From the NCBI RefSeq assembly GCF_015351765.1, contig NZ_JADKQA010000001.1:248001-312000 (forward strand): a stretch of 64,000 nucleotides of DNA, given 5' to 3'. Below the pieces are notes generated by a model. The model was not told the DNA's origin and ran no database searches. It saw only the letters and a list, made by a program, of their open reading frames with translations. This document shows, piece by piece, positions 18,669 to 26,517 of the stretch (positions are counted from its first letter, which is position 1; each line of letters starts with the position of its first letter). Both the position numbers and the translations under genes were made by a program. Origin of the DNA: Clostridium vitabionis (GTDB lineage: Bacteria > Bacillota > Clostridia > Lachnospirales > Lachnospiraceae).

Positions 18669-18724
18669 GAAATTTCGCACGGAGATGGAATGGGGCTAGG
18701 CATCTAAGGTGAAAGGATGTTACT

Positions 18725-19912
18725 GTGAACAAAAAAGAGTTTTTACGGAAAATGCAGCAGCTCGCAGAACTCGGCCACAAGAAGAATGATTCTCTGGATG
18801 TCAACGAGATCAATAACGCGTTTGAGGAAGATGACCTGAATCCGGACCAGATGGAGGAGATTTACAATTATCTGGACCAGAGCGGGATCCGGGTGGATAT
18901 GTCTGCCGGGGACGACGCGGACAGCGCTGGTTCCGGCAATTCGGAGCTGAACGAGTCGGAGATCGAGGCGGAAGCCGAGGCCGGAGTTGAGGCGACAGCC
19001 GATCCCGATGATGATTTTCTGAAGAACGAGGAAGATGAGAGCGAGGAGATCGACCTGAGTGCGGTGAACCTCCTGGACGGCATCGGGACGGAGGATCCGG
19101 TCCGCATGTACCTCAAGGAAATCGGCACTGTCCCGCTGCTCTCCGCCGAGGAGGAGCAGGCTCTCGCGAAGCGCAAGAGTGAGGGCGACCAGCGGGCAAA
19201 GGACCGCCTGATCGAGGCGAACCTGCGCCTTGTCGTGAGTATCGCCAAGCGCTATACCGGCCGCGGGATGAGCTTCCTTGACCTGGTGCAGGAGGGCAAT
19301 CTCGGCCTCATTAAGGGCGTGGAAAAGTTCGACTACACGAAGGGCTATAAGCTCTCGACGTACGCGACCTGGTGGATCCGCCAATCGGTGACGAGGGCGC
19401 TCGCGGACCAGGCGAGAACCATCCGCGTGCCCGTCCACATGGTAGAGACGATCAACAAGATGTCCAAGATGCAGCGGAAGCTGACCCTGGAGCTCGGCTG
19501 TGAGCCGTCGGTTCCGGAGCTCGCGAAGGCGCTCGACATGACCGAGGAGAAGGTCATGGAGATCATGCAGATCGCCCGTGAGCCGGCATCGCTCGAAACG
19601 CCGATCGGCGAGGAGGACGATTCCAACCTGGGTGATTTTGTGGCGGACAACAACATCACGACCCCAGAGGAGAATGTGGAGTCGGTCATGCTGCGCGAGC
19701 ACATTGACACCCTGCTCAAGGATCTCAAGGAGAGGGAGCGCCAGGTTATCATCCTGCGGTTCGGCCTGGAGGACGGCCATCCGAGAACCCTCGAGGAGGT
19801 CGGCAAGGAATTCAACGTTACCCGTGAGCGGATCCGCCAGATTGAGGCGAAGGCGCTCCGCAAGCTCAGAAATCCGGTCCGCAGCAGGCGGATCCACGAT
19901 TTCCTGTATTAA
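18725..19912 (+). CDS. rpoD: RNA polymerase primary sigma factor RpoD (SigA)
   Basis: The 395-residue product has region 1.1-like acidic sequence (about 15-110), region 1.2 ([11 protein letters not shown]), region 2 with [26 protein letters not shown] and the -10-recognising [13 protein letters not shown], region 3, and region 4 with the helix-turn-helix [27 protein letters not shown] 18725 is preceded by AAGGATG. The N-terminal part is strongly acidic ([14 protein letters not shown]). It is monocistronic: a perfect promoter upstream and a strong hairpin directly after the stop. The dnaG gene, a common neighbour of rpoD, is absent here and birA takes its place. Confidence 0.97.
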   Translation: MNKKEFLRKMQQLAELGHKKNDSLDVNEINNAFEEDDLNPDQMEEIYNYLDQSGIRVDMSAGDDADSAGSGNSELNESEIEAEAEAGVEATADPDDDFLKNEEDESEEIDLSAVNLLDGIGTEDPVRMYLKEIGTVPLLSAEEEQALAKRKSEGDQRAKDRLIEANLRLVVSIAKRYTGRGMSFLDLVQEGNLGLIKGVEKFDYTKGYKLSTYATWWIRQSVTRALADQARTIRVPVHMVETINKMSKMQRKLTLELGCEPSVPELAKALDMTEEKVMEIMQIAREPASLETPIGEEDDSNLGDFVADNNITTPEENVESVMLREHIDTLLKDLKERERQVIILRFGLEDGHPRTLEEVGKEFNVTRERIRQIEAKALRKLRNPVRSRRIHDFLY

Positions 19913-19920
19913 ATGTGGTT

Positions 19921-19955
19921 CGGCAGCTGCTCCAGAAGGCAGCTGCCGTTCTTCA
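19921..19955 (+). terminator. Rho-independent terminator of rpoD
   Basis: A perfect 10-bp stem CGGCAGCTGC/GCAGCTGCCG (19921-19930 with 19939-19948), an 8-base loop and a following T-rich TTCTTC lie 8 bases after the rpoD stop. Confidence 0.85.
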
Positions 19956-20005
19956 TCCTATCCGGAGGCCGCGGTGCGGCTTCCGGGGGAGGGGGAGGAC
20001 CGGCG

Positions 20006-20806
20006 ATGGCGATGCCAAAGAGAAACTATCAGAAGGAGATGGAGCAGGTGCTGGAGAGGCTTCCCTGCGGCGGGGAGCCGAAGACCCTTCTTCTCCACGC
20101 CTGCTGCGCCCCGTGCAGCAGTTATGTGCTGGAGTATCTGTCCAGCCACTTTGCGATCACGGTGTTTTACTATAACCCGAACATTTCTCCCCGGGAGGAA
20201 TATGAGAAGCGCGTCCGGGAGGAAATGCGCCTGATCCGGGAAATGCCGGTGAAGTATCCGGTGCATTTCCTCGAGGGGACGTACGATCCGGAGCGCTACC
20301 GGAAGCTTGTCCGCGGCCACGAGGACGACCCGGAGGGCGGGAACCGCTGCGGGATCTGCTTTTCCCTGCGCCTTGAGGAGGCGGCGAAGGCCGCAAAGGC
20401 CGGCGGTTTTGACTATTTCACCACCTCCCTGACCATCAGCCCGCTGAAAAACGCGGCCCGCCTGAACACGATCGGGGAGGCGATGGGGAAAAAGTACGGG
20501 GTGGCCTTCCTGAACTCGGATTTCAAGAAGCGGGAGGGGTATCACCGGTCGATTGAGCTCTCCCGGGAATACGGCCTCTACCGGCAGGATTTCTGCGGCT
20601 GCGTGTATTCCCGCAGGGAGGCGGAGGCGCGGCGCGCGGCGCGGGATGCCGCGGCTGCCGGAACAGCGGCGGAGATGCCGCGCCGGCATTCCTCCGGGTG
20701 CCGGGATATTCCGGGGGCGCCGGCATTCCTCCGGAAGCCGGGATGTGCCGCCGGCAGTGCAGGTACAGAAAGGACGGACGGAAATGATCAAAGCAGCGGT
20801 TTTTGA
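20006..20806 (+). CDS. queH: Epoxyqueuosine reductase QueH
   Basis: QueH reduces epoxyqueuosine to queuosine in tRNA, replacing QueG. The family domain shows HACCAPCSSY near the N-terminus, NRCGICFSLRLEEAA in the middle and FCGCVYSRREAE near the end, which supply the metal and cluster cysteines. ATG 20006 is preferred because a G-rich AGGGGGAGG precedes it and starts farther up would lie over the rpoD terminator. The last about 45 residues are a low-complexity Ala/Arg/Pro tail past the usual end of the family, encoded by sequence with a 17-bp direct repeat (20681-20697 and 20718-20734). It overlaps the next gene by 23 bases. Confidence 0.9.
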   Translation: MAMPKRNYQKEMEQVLERLPCGGEPKTLLLHACCAPCSSYVLEYLSSHFAITVFYYNPNISPREEYEKRVREEMRLIREMPVKYPVHFLEGTYDPERYRKLVRGHEDDPEGGNRCGICFSLRLEEAAKAAKAGGFDYFTTSLTISPLKNAARLNTIGEAMGKKYGVAFLNSDFKKREGYHRSIELSREYGLYRQDFCGCVYSRREAEARRAARDAAAAGTAAEMPRRHSSGCRDIPGAPAFLRKPGCAAGSAGTERTDGNDQSSGF

Positions 20807-21470
20807 CCTGGATGGCACGCTCCTCAACACGCTGGGTGCCCTGACCTGGTGCACAAACCAGGTGCTCCTAAGCTTCGGCATGAAGGAAATCCGGGAGGAG
20901 GACACTAGAAAAATCGTCGGGGACGGCTATATCATGCAGATGACCCGGGCGCTCCGCCTTCGCGGGGATGACCAGCTCACGCATCTCGAGGAGGCAAAAA
21001 AACGCTACATGGCGGTCTTCGCGGCGAACTGCATGCGGGAGGTCAGGCCCTACGACGGCATCCCGGAGCTTTTGGAATTCCTGAAAAAGAACAGCGTAAA
21101 GATTGCCTGCTTTTCCAACAAGCCGGATGCCCAGGCGGTCGAGAACATCGAGACGATTTTCGGCAGGGGATACTTTGACGCGGTCCGCGGCGAGCGCGCC
21201 GGATTTCCCAAAAAGCCGGATCCGGCGGGCGCCCTGGCGATTGCTGGGGAGTTTGGCGTCTCCCCGGAGGAGTGCATTTACCTGGGTGACACCAATACGG
21301 ACATGAAGACCGGGACAAGCGCCGGGATGAAGACCATCGGCGTCCTCTGGGGCTACCGGGATAAAGCGGAGCTTGCCGCCTTTCATCCCTGCCTGCTCGC
21401 CGGAAAGCCGGCGGATGTTGCCGCCTACTTGACATCGGATACAGGAAAATGTAAAAATGAAGGTTGCTGA
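20784..21470 (+). CDS. HAD-superfamily hydrolase, phosphoglycolate phosphatase-like
   Basis: The 228-residue product has HAD motif I FDLDGTLLNT with the nucleophilic Asp (about 7-16), a helical cap domain, motif II CFSNKPD, Lys in FPKKPDP (motif III) and motif IV YLGDTNTDMKTG. This is the subfamily that includes phosphoglycolate phosphatase and related housecleaning phosphatases; the true substrate cannot be told. ATG 20784 follows AAGGACGG and lies inside the queH 3' end, so translation may be coupled. Confidence 0.9.
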   Translation: MIKAAVFDLDGTLLNTLGALTWCTNQVLLSFGMKEIREEDTRKIVGDGYIMQMTRALRLRGDDQLTHLEEAKKRYMAVFAANCMREVRPYDGIPELLEFLKKNSVKIACFSNKPDAQAVENIETIFGRGYFDAVRGERAGFPKKPDPAGALAIAGEFGVSPEECIYLGDTNTDMKTGTSAGMKTIGVLWGYRDKAELAAFHPCLLAGKPADVAAYLTSDTGKCKNEGC

Positions 21471-21503
21471 TGGGAAAAAGCAGTTTTACGGAGGTTAAAT
21501 CTG

Positions 21504-22676
21504 ATGACAGAGATTGATATTATATCCGGCTTCCTCGGCGCGGGGAAGACGACATTTATCCAGAAACTCATCCGGGAGGCGCTGAAGGGGCAGAAGGTTG
21601 TCCTGATTGAGAACGAATTCGGCGAGATCGGCATCGACGGCGGATTCCTCAAGGATGCCGGCATCGAGATCCGGGAAATGAACCAGGGCTGCATCTGCTG
21701 CTCCCTGGTCGGCGATTTTGAGACCTCTCTCCGCGAGGTGATCGAGAAATACACGCCGGACCGCATCATCATCGAGCCCAGCGGTGTCGGAAAGCTCTCC
21801 GATATCATCGGCGCCGTGAAATCGGTTTCCGAGAATCTTGATGTGGAGCTGAACGCGGCGGTGACCATCGTCGATGCCAAGAAGGCGAAGATGTACGCCC
21901 GGAACTTCGGCGAATTTTTCAACAACCAGATCCAGTATGCCGGGGCGGTGGTCCTCTCCCGCACCGATATCGCTGATGAGAAGAAGATCGAGGAGGCGGT
22001 GGAGATTGTCCGCGGCATCAACCCGAAGGCGGTGATCATCACGACGCCGGAGGACGAGCTCAGCGGCGAACAGCTCCTGGACATCATTTCCCGTCCGGAC
22101 ACCATGGAGGAGGACATGATGCGCGAGGTCATGGAGCGCGTGCGGGAGCACGAGCATGAGCACGACGATGACGATGATGAGGACGAGCATCACCATCACC
22201 ACGATGAGGACGGACATCATCATGAGGATGAGGAGCACCACCACCATCATCACGACGAGGAGGAGGATGAGGAGCACCACCACCATCATCACGACGAGGA
22301 GGAGGATGAGGAGCATCACCACCACGATCATGATGAGGACGGGGATGACGGCGTGCACATCCACAATCATCACCACCACGGCGAAGACCACGACGCGGAC
22401 GAAATCTTCACCAGCTGGGGGCTGGAGACGCCGCACGCATTTACCCGCGAGAAGCTGGACAGCATCCTACAGCGCATGAGCTCGAGTGACGAGTTCGGGA
22501 CGATCATCCGCTGCAAGGGCATGCTGCCGACCGCGGAAGCCGGAAAATGGATGTACTTTGACATGGTTCCGGAGCAGTTTGAAATCCGGGACGGCGCGGC
22601 GGACTACACCGGCAAGGTTGTAGTGATCGGGGCGGATCTCCGCGAGGATGCCCTGAAGAAGGCATTTGTCGGATAA
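21504..22676 (+). CDS. G3E (COG0523/CobW-like) GTPase with a long His/Asp/Glu metal-binding tract
   Basis: The 390-residue product is a metallochaperone-type P-loop GTPase: Walker A GFLGAGKTT (9-17), the metal-binding CICC motif (63-66), EPSG (91-94) and a base-recognition SRTD (152-155). Residues about 216-298 form an extreme His-, Asp- and Glu-rich insert with runs of up to six His, partly encoded by a 39-bp tandem repeat around 22,236-22,313. The CobW C-terminal domain follows. COG0523 members insert or deliver Zn, Co or Ni; the insert suggests metal storage or buffering. The metal is not known. It is followed 43 bases later by a second, divergent GTPase. Confidence 0.92.
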   Translation: MTEIDIISGFLGAGKTTFIQKLIREALKGQKVVLIENEFGEIGIDGGFLKDAGIEIREMNQGCICCSLVGDFETSLREVIEKYTPDRIIIEPSGVGKLSDIIGAVKSVSENLDVELNAAVTIVDAKKAKMYARNFGEFFNNQIQYAGAVVLSRTDIADEKKIEEAVEIVRGINPKAVIITTPEDELSGEQLLDIISRPDTMEEDMMREVMERVREHEHEHDDDDDEDEHHHHHDEDGHHHEDEEHHHHHHDEEEDEEHHHHHHDEEEDEEHHHHDHDEDGDDGVHIHNHHHHGEDHDADEIFTSWGLETPHAFTREKLDSILQRMSSSDEFGTIIRCKGMLPTAEAGKWMYFDMVPEQFEIRDGAADYTGKVVVIGADLREDALKKAFVG

Positions 22677-22719
22677 TGAATGGCAGCCCGCCGGAGGGAC
22701 AAGATCACGGAGGTACCGA

Positions 22720-23700
22720 ATGGCTGACGAAGAATATACGCAGGACACGGGGAGCGACGAGGAAGAAAAACTCCCCCTGTTTCTCATCAACGGCTTCCTG
22801 GAAGCCGGAAAAACACAGTTCATCCGCTTTACCATGGAGCAGGATTATTTCCAGACCGAAGGGCTGACCCTGCTTCTGGTCTGCGAGGAGGGCGAGGAGG
22901 AGTATGACGATGACCTTCTCCGGCGCACGAACACCCAGAAGATTGTCATCGACGACATGGAGACGCTGACGCCGGAATATCTGGCAGGCCTGGAGAAAAC
23001 CTTCGCGCCCGAGCGGGTGCTGATGGAGTGGAACGGTATGTGGGATGTGTCCAAGCTAGTCCTTCCGGACACGTGGACGCTCTACCAGCAGATCACGATC
23101 ATCGACGGGTCTACGCTGGACATGTACCTGAACAACCTCGGCATGAAATCCCTGCTCGGGATCATGGTCCGGAACACGGAAATGCTGATCGTCAACCGGT
23201 GCGACGGTGTCTATGACCGGCTGAATGATTTCCACCGGATCCTGAAGGGGATGAATGCCAGGGTCGAGATCATTTTCGAGGATAAGGACGGCGAGGTCTC
23301 CGGCACGGTGGAGGACGCCCTGCCCTTCGATGTGAACGCTGATGTGATTGAGATCAAGCCGGAGGATTACGGCGTCTGGTACATCGACGCGTTCGACAAT
23401 AAGGAGCGCTACGACGGGAAAACCGTGGAGTTCACTGGCATGGTGCTGAAACGCCCGGAATTTGCGTCAAATGATTTCGTCCCGGGGCGCATGGCGATGA
23501 CCTGCTGCGAGGCGGACATGTCCTTCCTGGGCTTTATGTGCCGCGCGAAGGGCGGGCGGAAGCTGAACAACCGGGACTGGGTGCGCGTCCGCGCAACGAT
23601 CCGCTATGAATACCGCCCTGAATATGAGAGCGACGCGCCGATGCTCTACGCGGAGTCCGTCGAGCCGGCGGAGCCGATCAAGGATATCGTGACGTTCTGA
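22720..23700 (+). CDS. Divergent G3E GTPase with a C-terminal TIGR03943/YcgQ-like domain
   Basis: The 326-residue product has an acidic N-terminus and a GTPase domain with the altered P-loop GFLEAGKTQF (25-34), but it lacks the CxCC metal motif of its neighbour. NRCD at about residue 166 may be the base-recognition motif. The C-terminal part (about 215-320) resembles the soluble domain of TIGR03943/YcgQ proteins, which are usually partnered with a permease in putative metal export or uptake modules. No permease gene is next to it here. ATG 22720 follows CGGAGGT. It is likely co-transcribed with the His-rich GTPase; the shared hairpin downstream ends both. Confidence 0.8.
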   Translation: MADEEYTQDTGSDEEEKLPLFLINGFLEAGKTQFIRFTMEQDYFQTEGLTLLLVCEEGEEEYDDDLLRRTNTQKIVIDDMETLTPEYLAGLEKTFAPERVLMEWNGMWDVSKLVLPDTWTLYQQITIIDGSTLDMYLNNLGMKSLLGIMVRNTEMLIVNRCDGVYDRLNDFHRILKGMNARVEIIFEDKDGEVSGTVEDALPFDVNADVIEIKPEDYGVWYIDAFDNKERYDGKTVEFTGMVLKRPEFASNDFVPGRMAMTCCEADMSFLGFMCRAKGGRKLNNRDWVRVRATIRYEYRPEYESDAPMLYAESVEPAEPIKDIVTF

Positions 23701-23727
23701 GAAATCGTGACGTCCTTAGAAATCATG

Positions 23728-23774
23728 AAATCCGGGATACGGGGAGAGAAAGCTCTCCCGGTATTCCGGATTTT
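23728..23774. terminator. Bidirectional terminator between the GTPase pair and yerC
   Basis: A long stem of about 20 bp (arm AAATCCGGGATACGGGGAG starting at 23728, partner ending GGATTT at 23773) with a 4-base AAAG loop region has A/T runs on both sides and lies between convergent genes. Confidence 0.8.
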
Positions 23775-23791
23775 GCTGTTACGCGCGGAGC

Positions 23792-24091
23792 TCACTTTTT
23801 TTCCTGTTCCGAAAGACGCCCCAGCACCATGTCATAGCCGTCACGGCCGTAATTCAGGGAGCGGTTGACCCGGCTGATGGTCGCCGTCGAGGCGCCGGTC
23901 TTGTCCGCGATATCGAGGTAGGTGCGCTTCTCCCTGAGCATGGCGGCGACTTCAAAGCGCTGGGAGAGAGAGAGGATTTCGTTTACCGTGCAGACGTCCT
24001 CAAAGAACTGATAACATTCCTCCGTATTCCGGAGGGTCAGGATTCCCTGGAACAGGCGGTCAACTTCCTCGGAATGAATTTTGTCGTTCAT
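23792..24091 (-). CDS. YerC/YecD-family TrpR-like regulator
   Basis: The 99-residue product is a TrpR-superfamily DNA-binding protein with the helix-turn-helix TYLDIADKTGASTATISRVNRSLNYG in its second half, the hallmark of the YerC/YecD family found across Firmicutes. ATG 24091 is used because a GGGGGT site precedes it. The ligand and targets are unknown in general. The region upstream holds matching AAAATAGC and GCTATTTT octamers (24110-24117 and 24169-24176) that could be an operator. Confidence 0.88.
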   Translation of the reverse strand: MNDKIHSEEVDRLFQGILTLRNTEECYQFFEDVCTVNEILSLSQRFEVAAMLREKRTYLDIADKTGASTATISRVNRSLNYGRDGYDMVLGRLSEQEKK

Positions 24092-24218
24092 GAATACCCC
24101 CAAAAGAGCAAAATAGCGAATCATCTTGACATTTGCCCGACAGTCATCAAGTAAAATGGTACAGCAATGCTATTTTATCACGTTAATGTCATAAAATCCA
24201 TAAGGAAAGCTCGCATTC

Positions 24219-24247
24219 TTGACGCTGGCAGGGGATTCGGGTAAGAT
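24219..24247 (+). promoter_or_regulatory. Probable promoter of the polysaccharide deacetylase gene
   Basis: TTGACG at 24219-24224, a 17-base spacer and TAAGAT at 24242-24247 lie about 45 bases before the start at 24292. Confidence 0.5.
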
Positions 24248-24291
24248 AGACGCGCAAGCGAAAGCATGCATGGAGCAAGGAGGAAAGAATC

Positions 24292-25773
24292 ATGAGAAAG
24301 AGAAGAAGCCGCCGCAGGAGAGGGTTTTTCGGCGGCATTTATTCTTACCAGGTTCTGATTCCGGTGCTGGCTGTCCTGATGGTCATCGCCGGAGTCCTTG
24401 CCTGGCGGCGGGGAATCCTCGCCCCCGGAAGGCTGATTCCAGGAAGCGGCAGTGAAGCCAGCCTGGCGGTGGCGGAATCCGTAGGATCTCCCGAAGACGG
24501 GAACAGCTCTTCCGGTGCCGGGCCGTCCGGCGGGGAGGAGAGTACGGAGGCGGAGACACTCACCGGCGCGGAAGCGGTTCTCGCCGACGCTGGCCGCCTC
24601 GCGGCGGGCTACGATTACGATGGGGCGATTGAGAAGCTCCAGGGCAGCGAGTATGCGGAAGACAGCGCCGTGACAGCGAAAATCGCGGAGTACCAGCAGA
24701 CAAAATCCACCCTGCAGAAACAGGATGTGAATAAAATCACCCATGTCTTTTTTCATACCCTGATCATTGACACAGAAAAGGCATTTGACGGGGACAAAAA
24801 GCAGGATGGCTACAATCAGGTGATGACCACGAAGCTGGAATTTGAGAAAATCCTGGACTCCCTCTACGCAAAGGGGTTTGTGCTGGTGCGCCTTCACGAC
24901 TGTGCTCATGAGGAGCAGGGCGAGGACGGCAAGATGCACATGGTCGCTGGGGATATCGAGCTTCCTCCGGGAAAACAGGCGCTCGTCATGTCTCAGGATG
25001 ACGTCTGCTACTATGAATACATGGAAGGCGACGGCTTTGCGACCAAGATGGTGATCGGGGAGGATGGAAGGCCAACCTGCGAATACAAGAACGACGACGG
25101 CAGCATTTCCACAGGGGATTATGACCTGGTGCCGATTCTGGACCACTTTATTGACAAACATCCGGATTTTTCCTACAAGGGCGCCAAGGCCTGCCTTGCC
25201 TTCACCGGTTATAACGGCATCCTGGGTTACCGGACCGACGACGACTACGCGACAAACCTTGACTTTCTGGCGAAACATCCGGATTTCAATATTGATGAGG
25301 AGAGGGCGCAGGCGAAGGCGGTCTGCCAGGCGCTGCGCGACGACGGCTATGAGCTGGCATCCCACAGCTGGGGGCACCGGAATATGGGAGCCATCAGCAT
25401 GGATGCTTTCCGGACCGATACGGATAAATGGGAGCAGCGGGTAGAGCCGCTGACCGGGCAGACGGATATTATCTTGTTCCCGTTTGGCAGCGATATCGGG
25501 GACTGGCATCCCTATGACACCTCCTCCGAGCGCTACCAGTATCTGTACCAGGCGGGTTTTCGTTATTTCTGCAACGTGGACGGGAGCCAGTACTATGTGC
25601 AGCTCGGGGACGATTACTTCCGCCAGGGGAGGCGGAACCTGGACGGCTACCGGATGTACTATGACCTTCCGGAGAACCACCCGTCCAAGGACCATCTGAG
25701 CGACCTCTTCGATGTCAGCGAGGTCTTTGACCGCAGAAGGCCGGTGCCGGTGCCGCCGATGAGCGGCGGCTGA
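24292..25773 (+). CDS. Membrane-anchored or secreted polysaccharide deacetylase-like protein
   Basis: The 493-residue product has a very basic N-terminus (RKRRSRRRRG), one membrane segment (about 20-37), a Ser/Gly/Glu-rich linker (about 50-95) and a short helical region. From about 140 a NodB-type catalytic domain follows, with MSQDDVCYY carrying the Asp pair and SHSWGHRN carrying the His pair of the metal site (HX3H). NodB enzymes remove N- or O-acetyl groups from cell-wall or exopolysaccharides. A long insert lies between the Asp and His motifs. The catalytic domain is probably outside the cell. The substrate is not known. Confidence 0.88.
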   Translation: MRKRRSRRRRGFFGGIYSYQVLIPVLAVLMVIAGVLAWRRGILAPGRLIPGSGSEASLAVAESVGSPEDGNSSSGAGPSGGEESTEAETLTGAEAVLADAGRLAAGYDYDGAIEKLQGSEYAEDSAVTAKIAEYQQTKSTLQKQDVNKITHVFFHTLIIDTEKAFDGDKKQDGYNQVMTTKLEFEKILDSLYAKGFVLVRLHDCAHEEQGEDGKMHMVAGDIELPPGKQALVMSQDDVCYYEYMEGDGFATKMVIGEDGRPTCEYKNDDGSISTGDYDLVPILDHFIDKHPDFSYKGAKACLAFTGYNGILGYRTDDDYATNLDFLAKHPDFNIDEERAQAKAVCQALRDDGYELASHSWGHRNMGAISMDAFRTDTDKWEQRVEPLTGQTDIILFPFGSDIGDWHPYDTSSERYQYLYQAGFRYFCNVDGSQYYVQLGDDYFRQGRRNLDGYRMYYDLPENHPSKDHLSDLFDVSEVFDRRRPVPVPPMSGG

Positions 25774-25806
25774 CGCCGGGCAATCTTGTATTTGCCGGAA
25801 ACATTT

Positions 25807-26442
25807 CTAATTTTCTCCGGGAACCCGCTCATGGGCGCCCTGCGCGGAAGGAACACCTTCCTCCCGGAGAATCCCCGCGATCTGGTTCACCATCTCCTTC
25901 TTGACGTACACATCGAAGGAGAGGGAGCAGAGGAAGGCGAATAGGCGCAGGTACTCCCGGTCTTCCTCCGGGGCATCCGCGAAGGTATCCTCGCACTGCG
26001 CGAATTTCTCCTCGACGTCCTTTCGGAGATTTTTCCGGGCACTGTCCTCCAGGGTGAATACCCGGTCGTAGATCTCCGCGAGAGCCGGATCCGCCTCACG
26101 GGAAAAATGCCCCTCACAGAGAGGATGGAGGATCGTCTCAATGTCCGTGAAGGAGAGGACATTTTTAAAGTAATAGATCAGAATCAGCAGGAGGACATGG
26201 CTGCGGGAGTATTTCTTCCGCACCGGCGCGGGGAGAAGACGGTTTTTCGCGTAATTATTGATCATGGTTTTCGTGATCACCGCGCCGTCTCTGTCTGCCC
26301 GCGTGCCGGCAAGCCGCTCATTCATGAAGGTTGTCACCTGATCCATATAGAGATCAATGTCCGGTACCTCATCTGAGCGGATGTGGGAGAGACCGTCCAC
26401 ATAGTTCATGAGTTCATTCAGAATATCCTGATTGGAAACCAT
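25807..26442 (-). CDS. DUF1836-family protein, probable DNA-binding regulator
   Basis: The 211-residue product matches the DUF1836 pattern: an N-terminal region, then VITKTMINNYAKNRLLPAPVRKKYSRSHV-type sequence (about residues 58-85), which resembles a MerR-like helix-turn-helix with wing, and a helical C-terminal half. The last about 15 residues are polar. ATG 26442 is preceded by AAGGTGGTG. The promoter overlaps a perfect inverted repeat, which fits self-regulation. The function of the family is not established; DNA binding is an inference from the HTH-like part. Confidence 0.82.
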   Translation of the reverse strand: MVSNQDILNELMNYVDGLSHIRSDEVPDIDLYMDQVTTFMNERLAGTRADRDGAVITKTMINNYAKNRLLPAPVRKKYSRSHVLLLILIYYFKNVLSFTDIETILHPLCEGHFSREADPALAEIYDRVFTLEDSARKNLRKDVEEKFAQCEDTFADAPEEDREYLRLFAFLCSLSFDVYVKKEMVNQIAGILREEGVPSAQGAHERVPGEN

Positions 26443-26459
26443 CAGCAATCACCACCTTA

Positions 26460-26493
26460 TTTTGATTATATAGTATCAAAAACCAGATGACAA
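26460..26493 (-). promoter_or_regulatory. Promoter of the DUF1836 gene with an overlapping operator-like palindrome
   Basis: On the minus strand TTGTCA (26493-26488) and TATAAT (26470-26465) are 17 bases apart. The -10 lies inside a palindrome TTTTGAT-N8-ATCAAAA (26460-26481) with perfect 7-bp arms. A protein bound there would block this promoter and could also affect the divergent pcrA gene. Confidence 0.6.
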
Positions 26494-26517
26494 GCAGTCT
26501 GAGGAAGGGATAGCACC

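Noticed and set aside
15233-18703. A 1156-codon open frame on the minus strand
   Set aside because: It lies wholly antisense to trmH-like, SPFH, small membrane protein and birA genes that show clear motifs. Long antisense frames are expected in GC-rich DNA; no motif or start site supports it.
19913-20005. An N-terminal extension of QueH from ATG 19913
   Set aside because: It would be encoded by the rpoD terminator hairpin and a G-rich stretch; the family domain starts after 20006.
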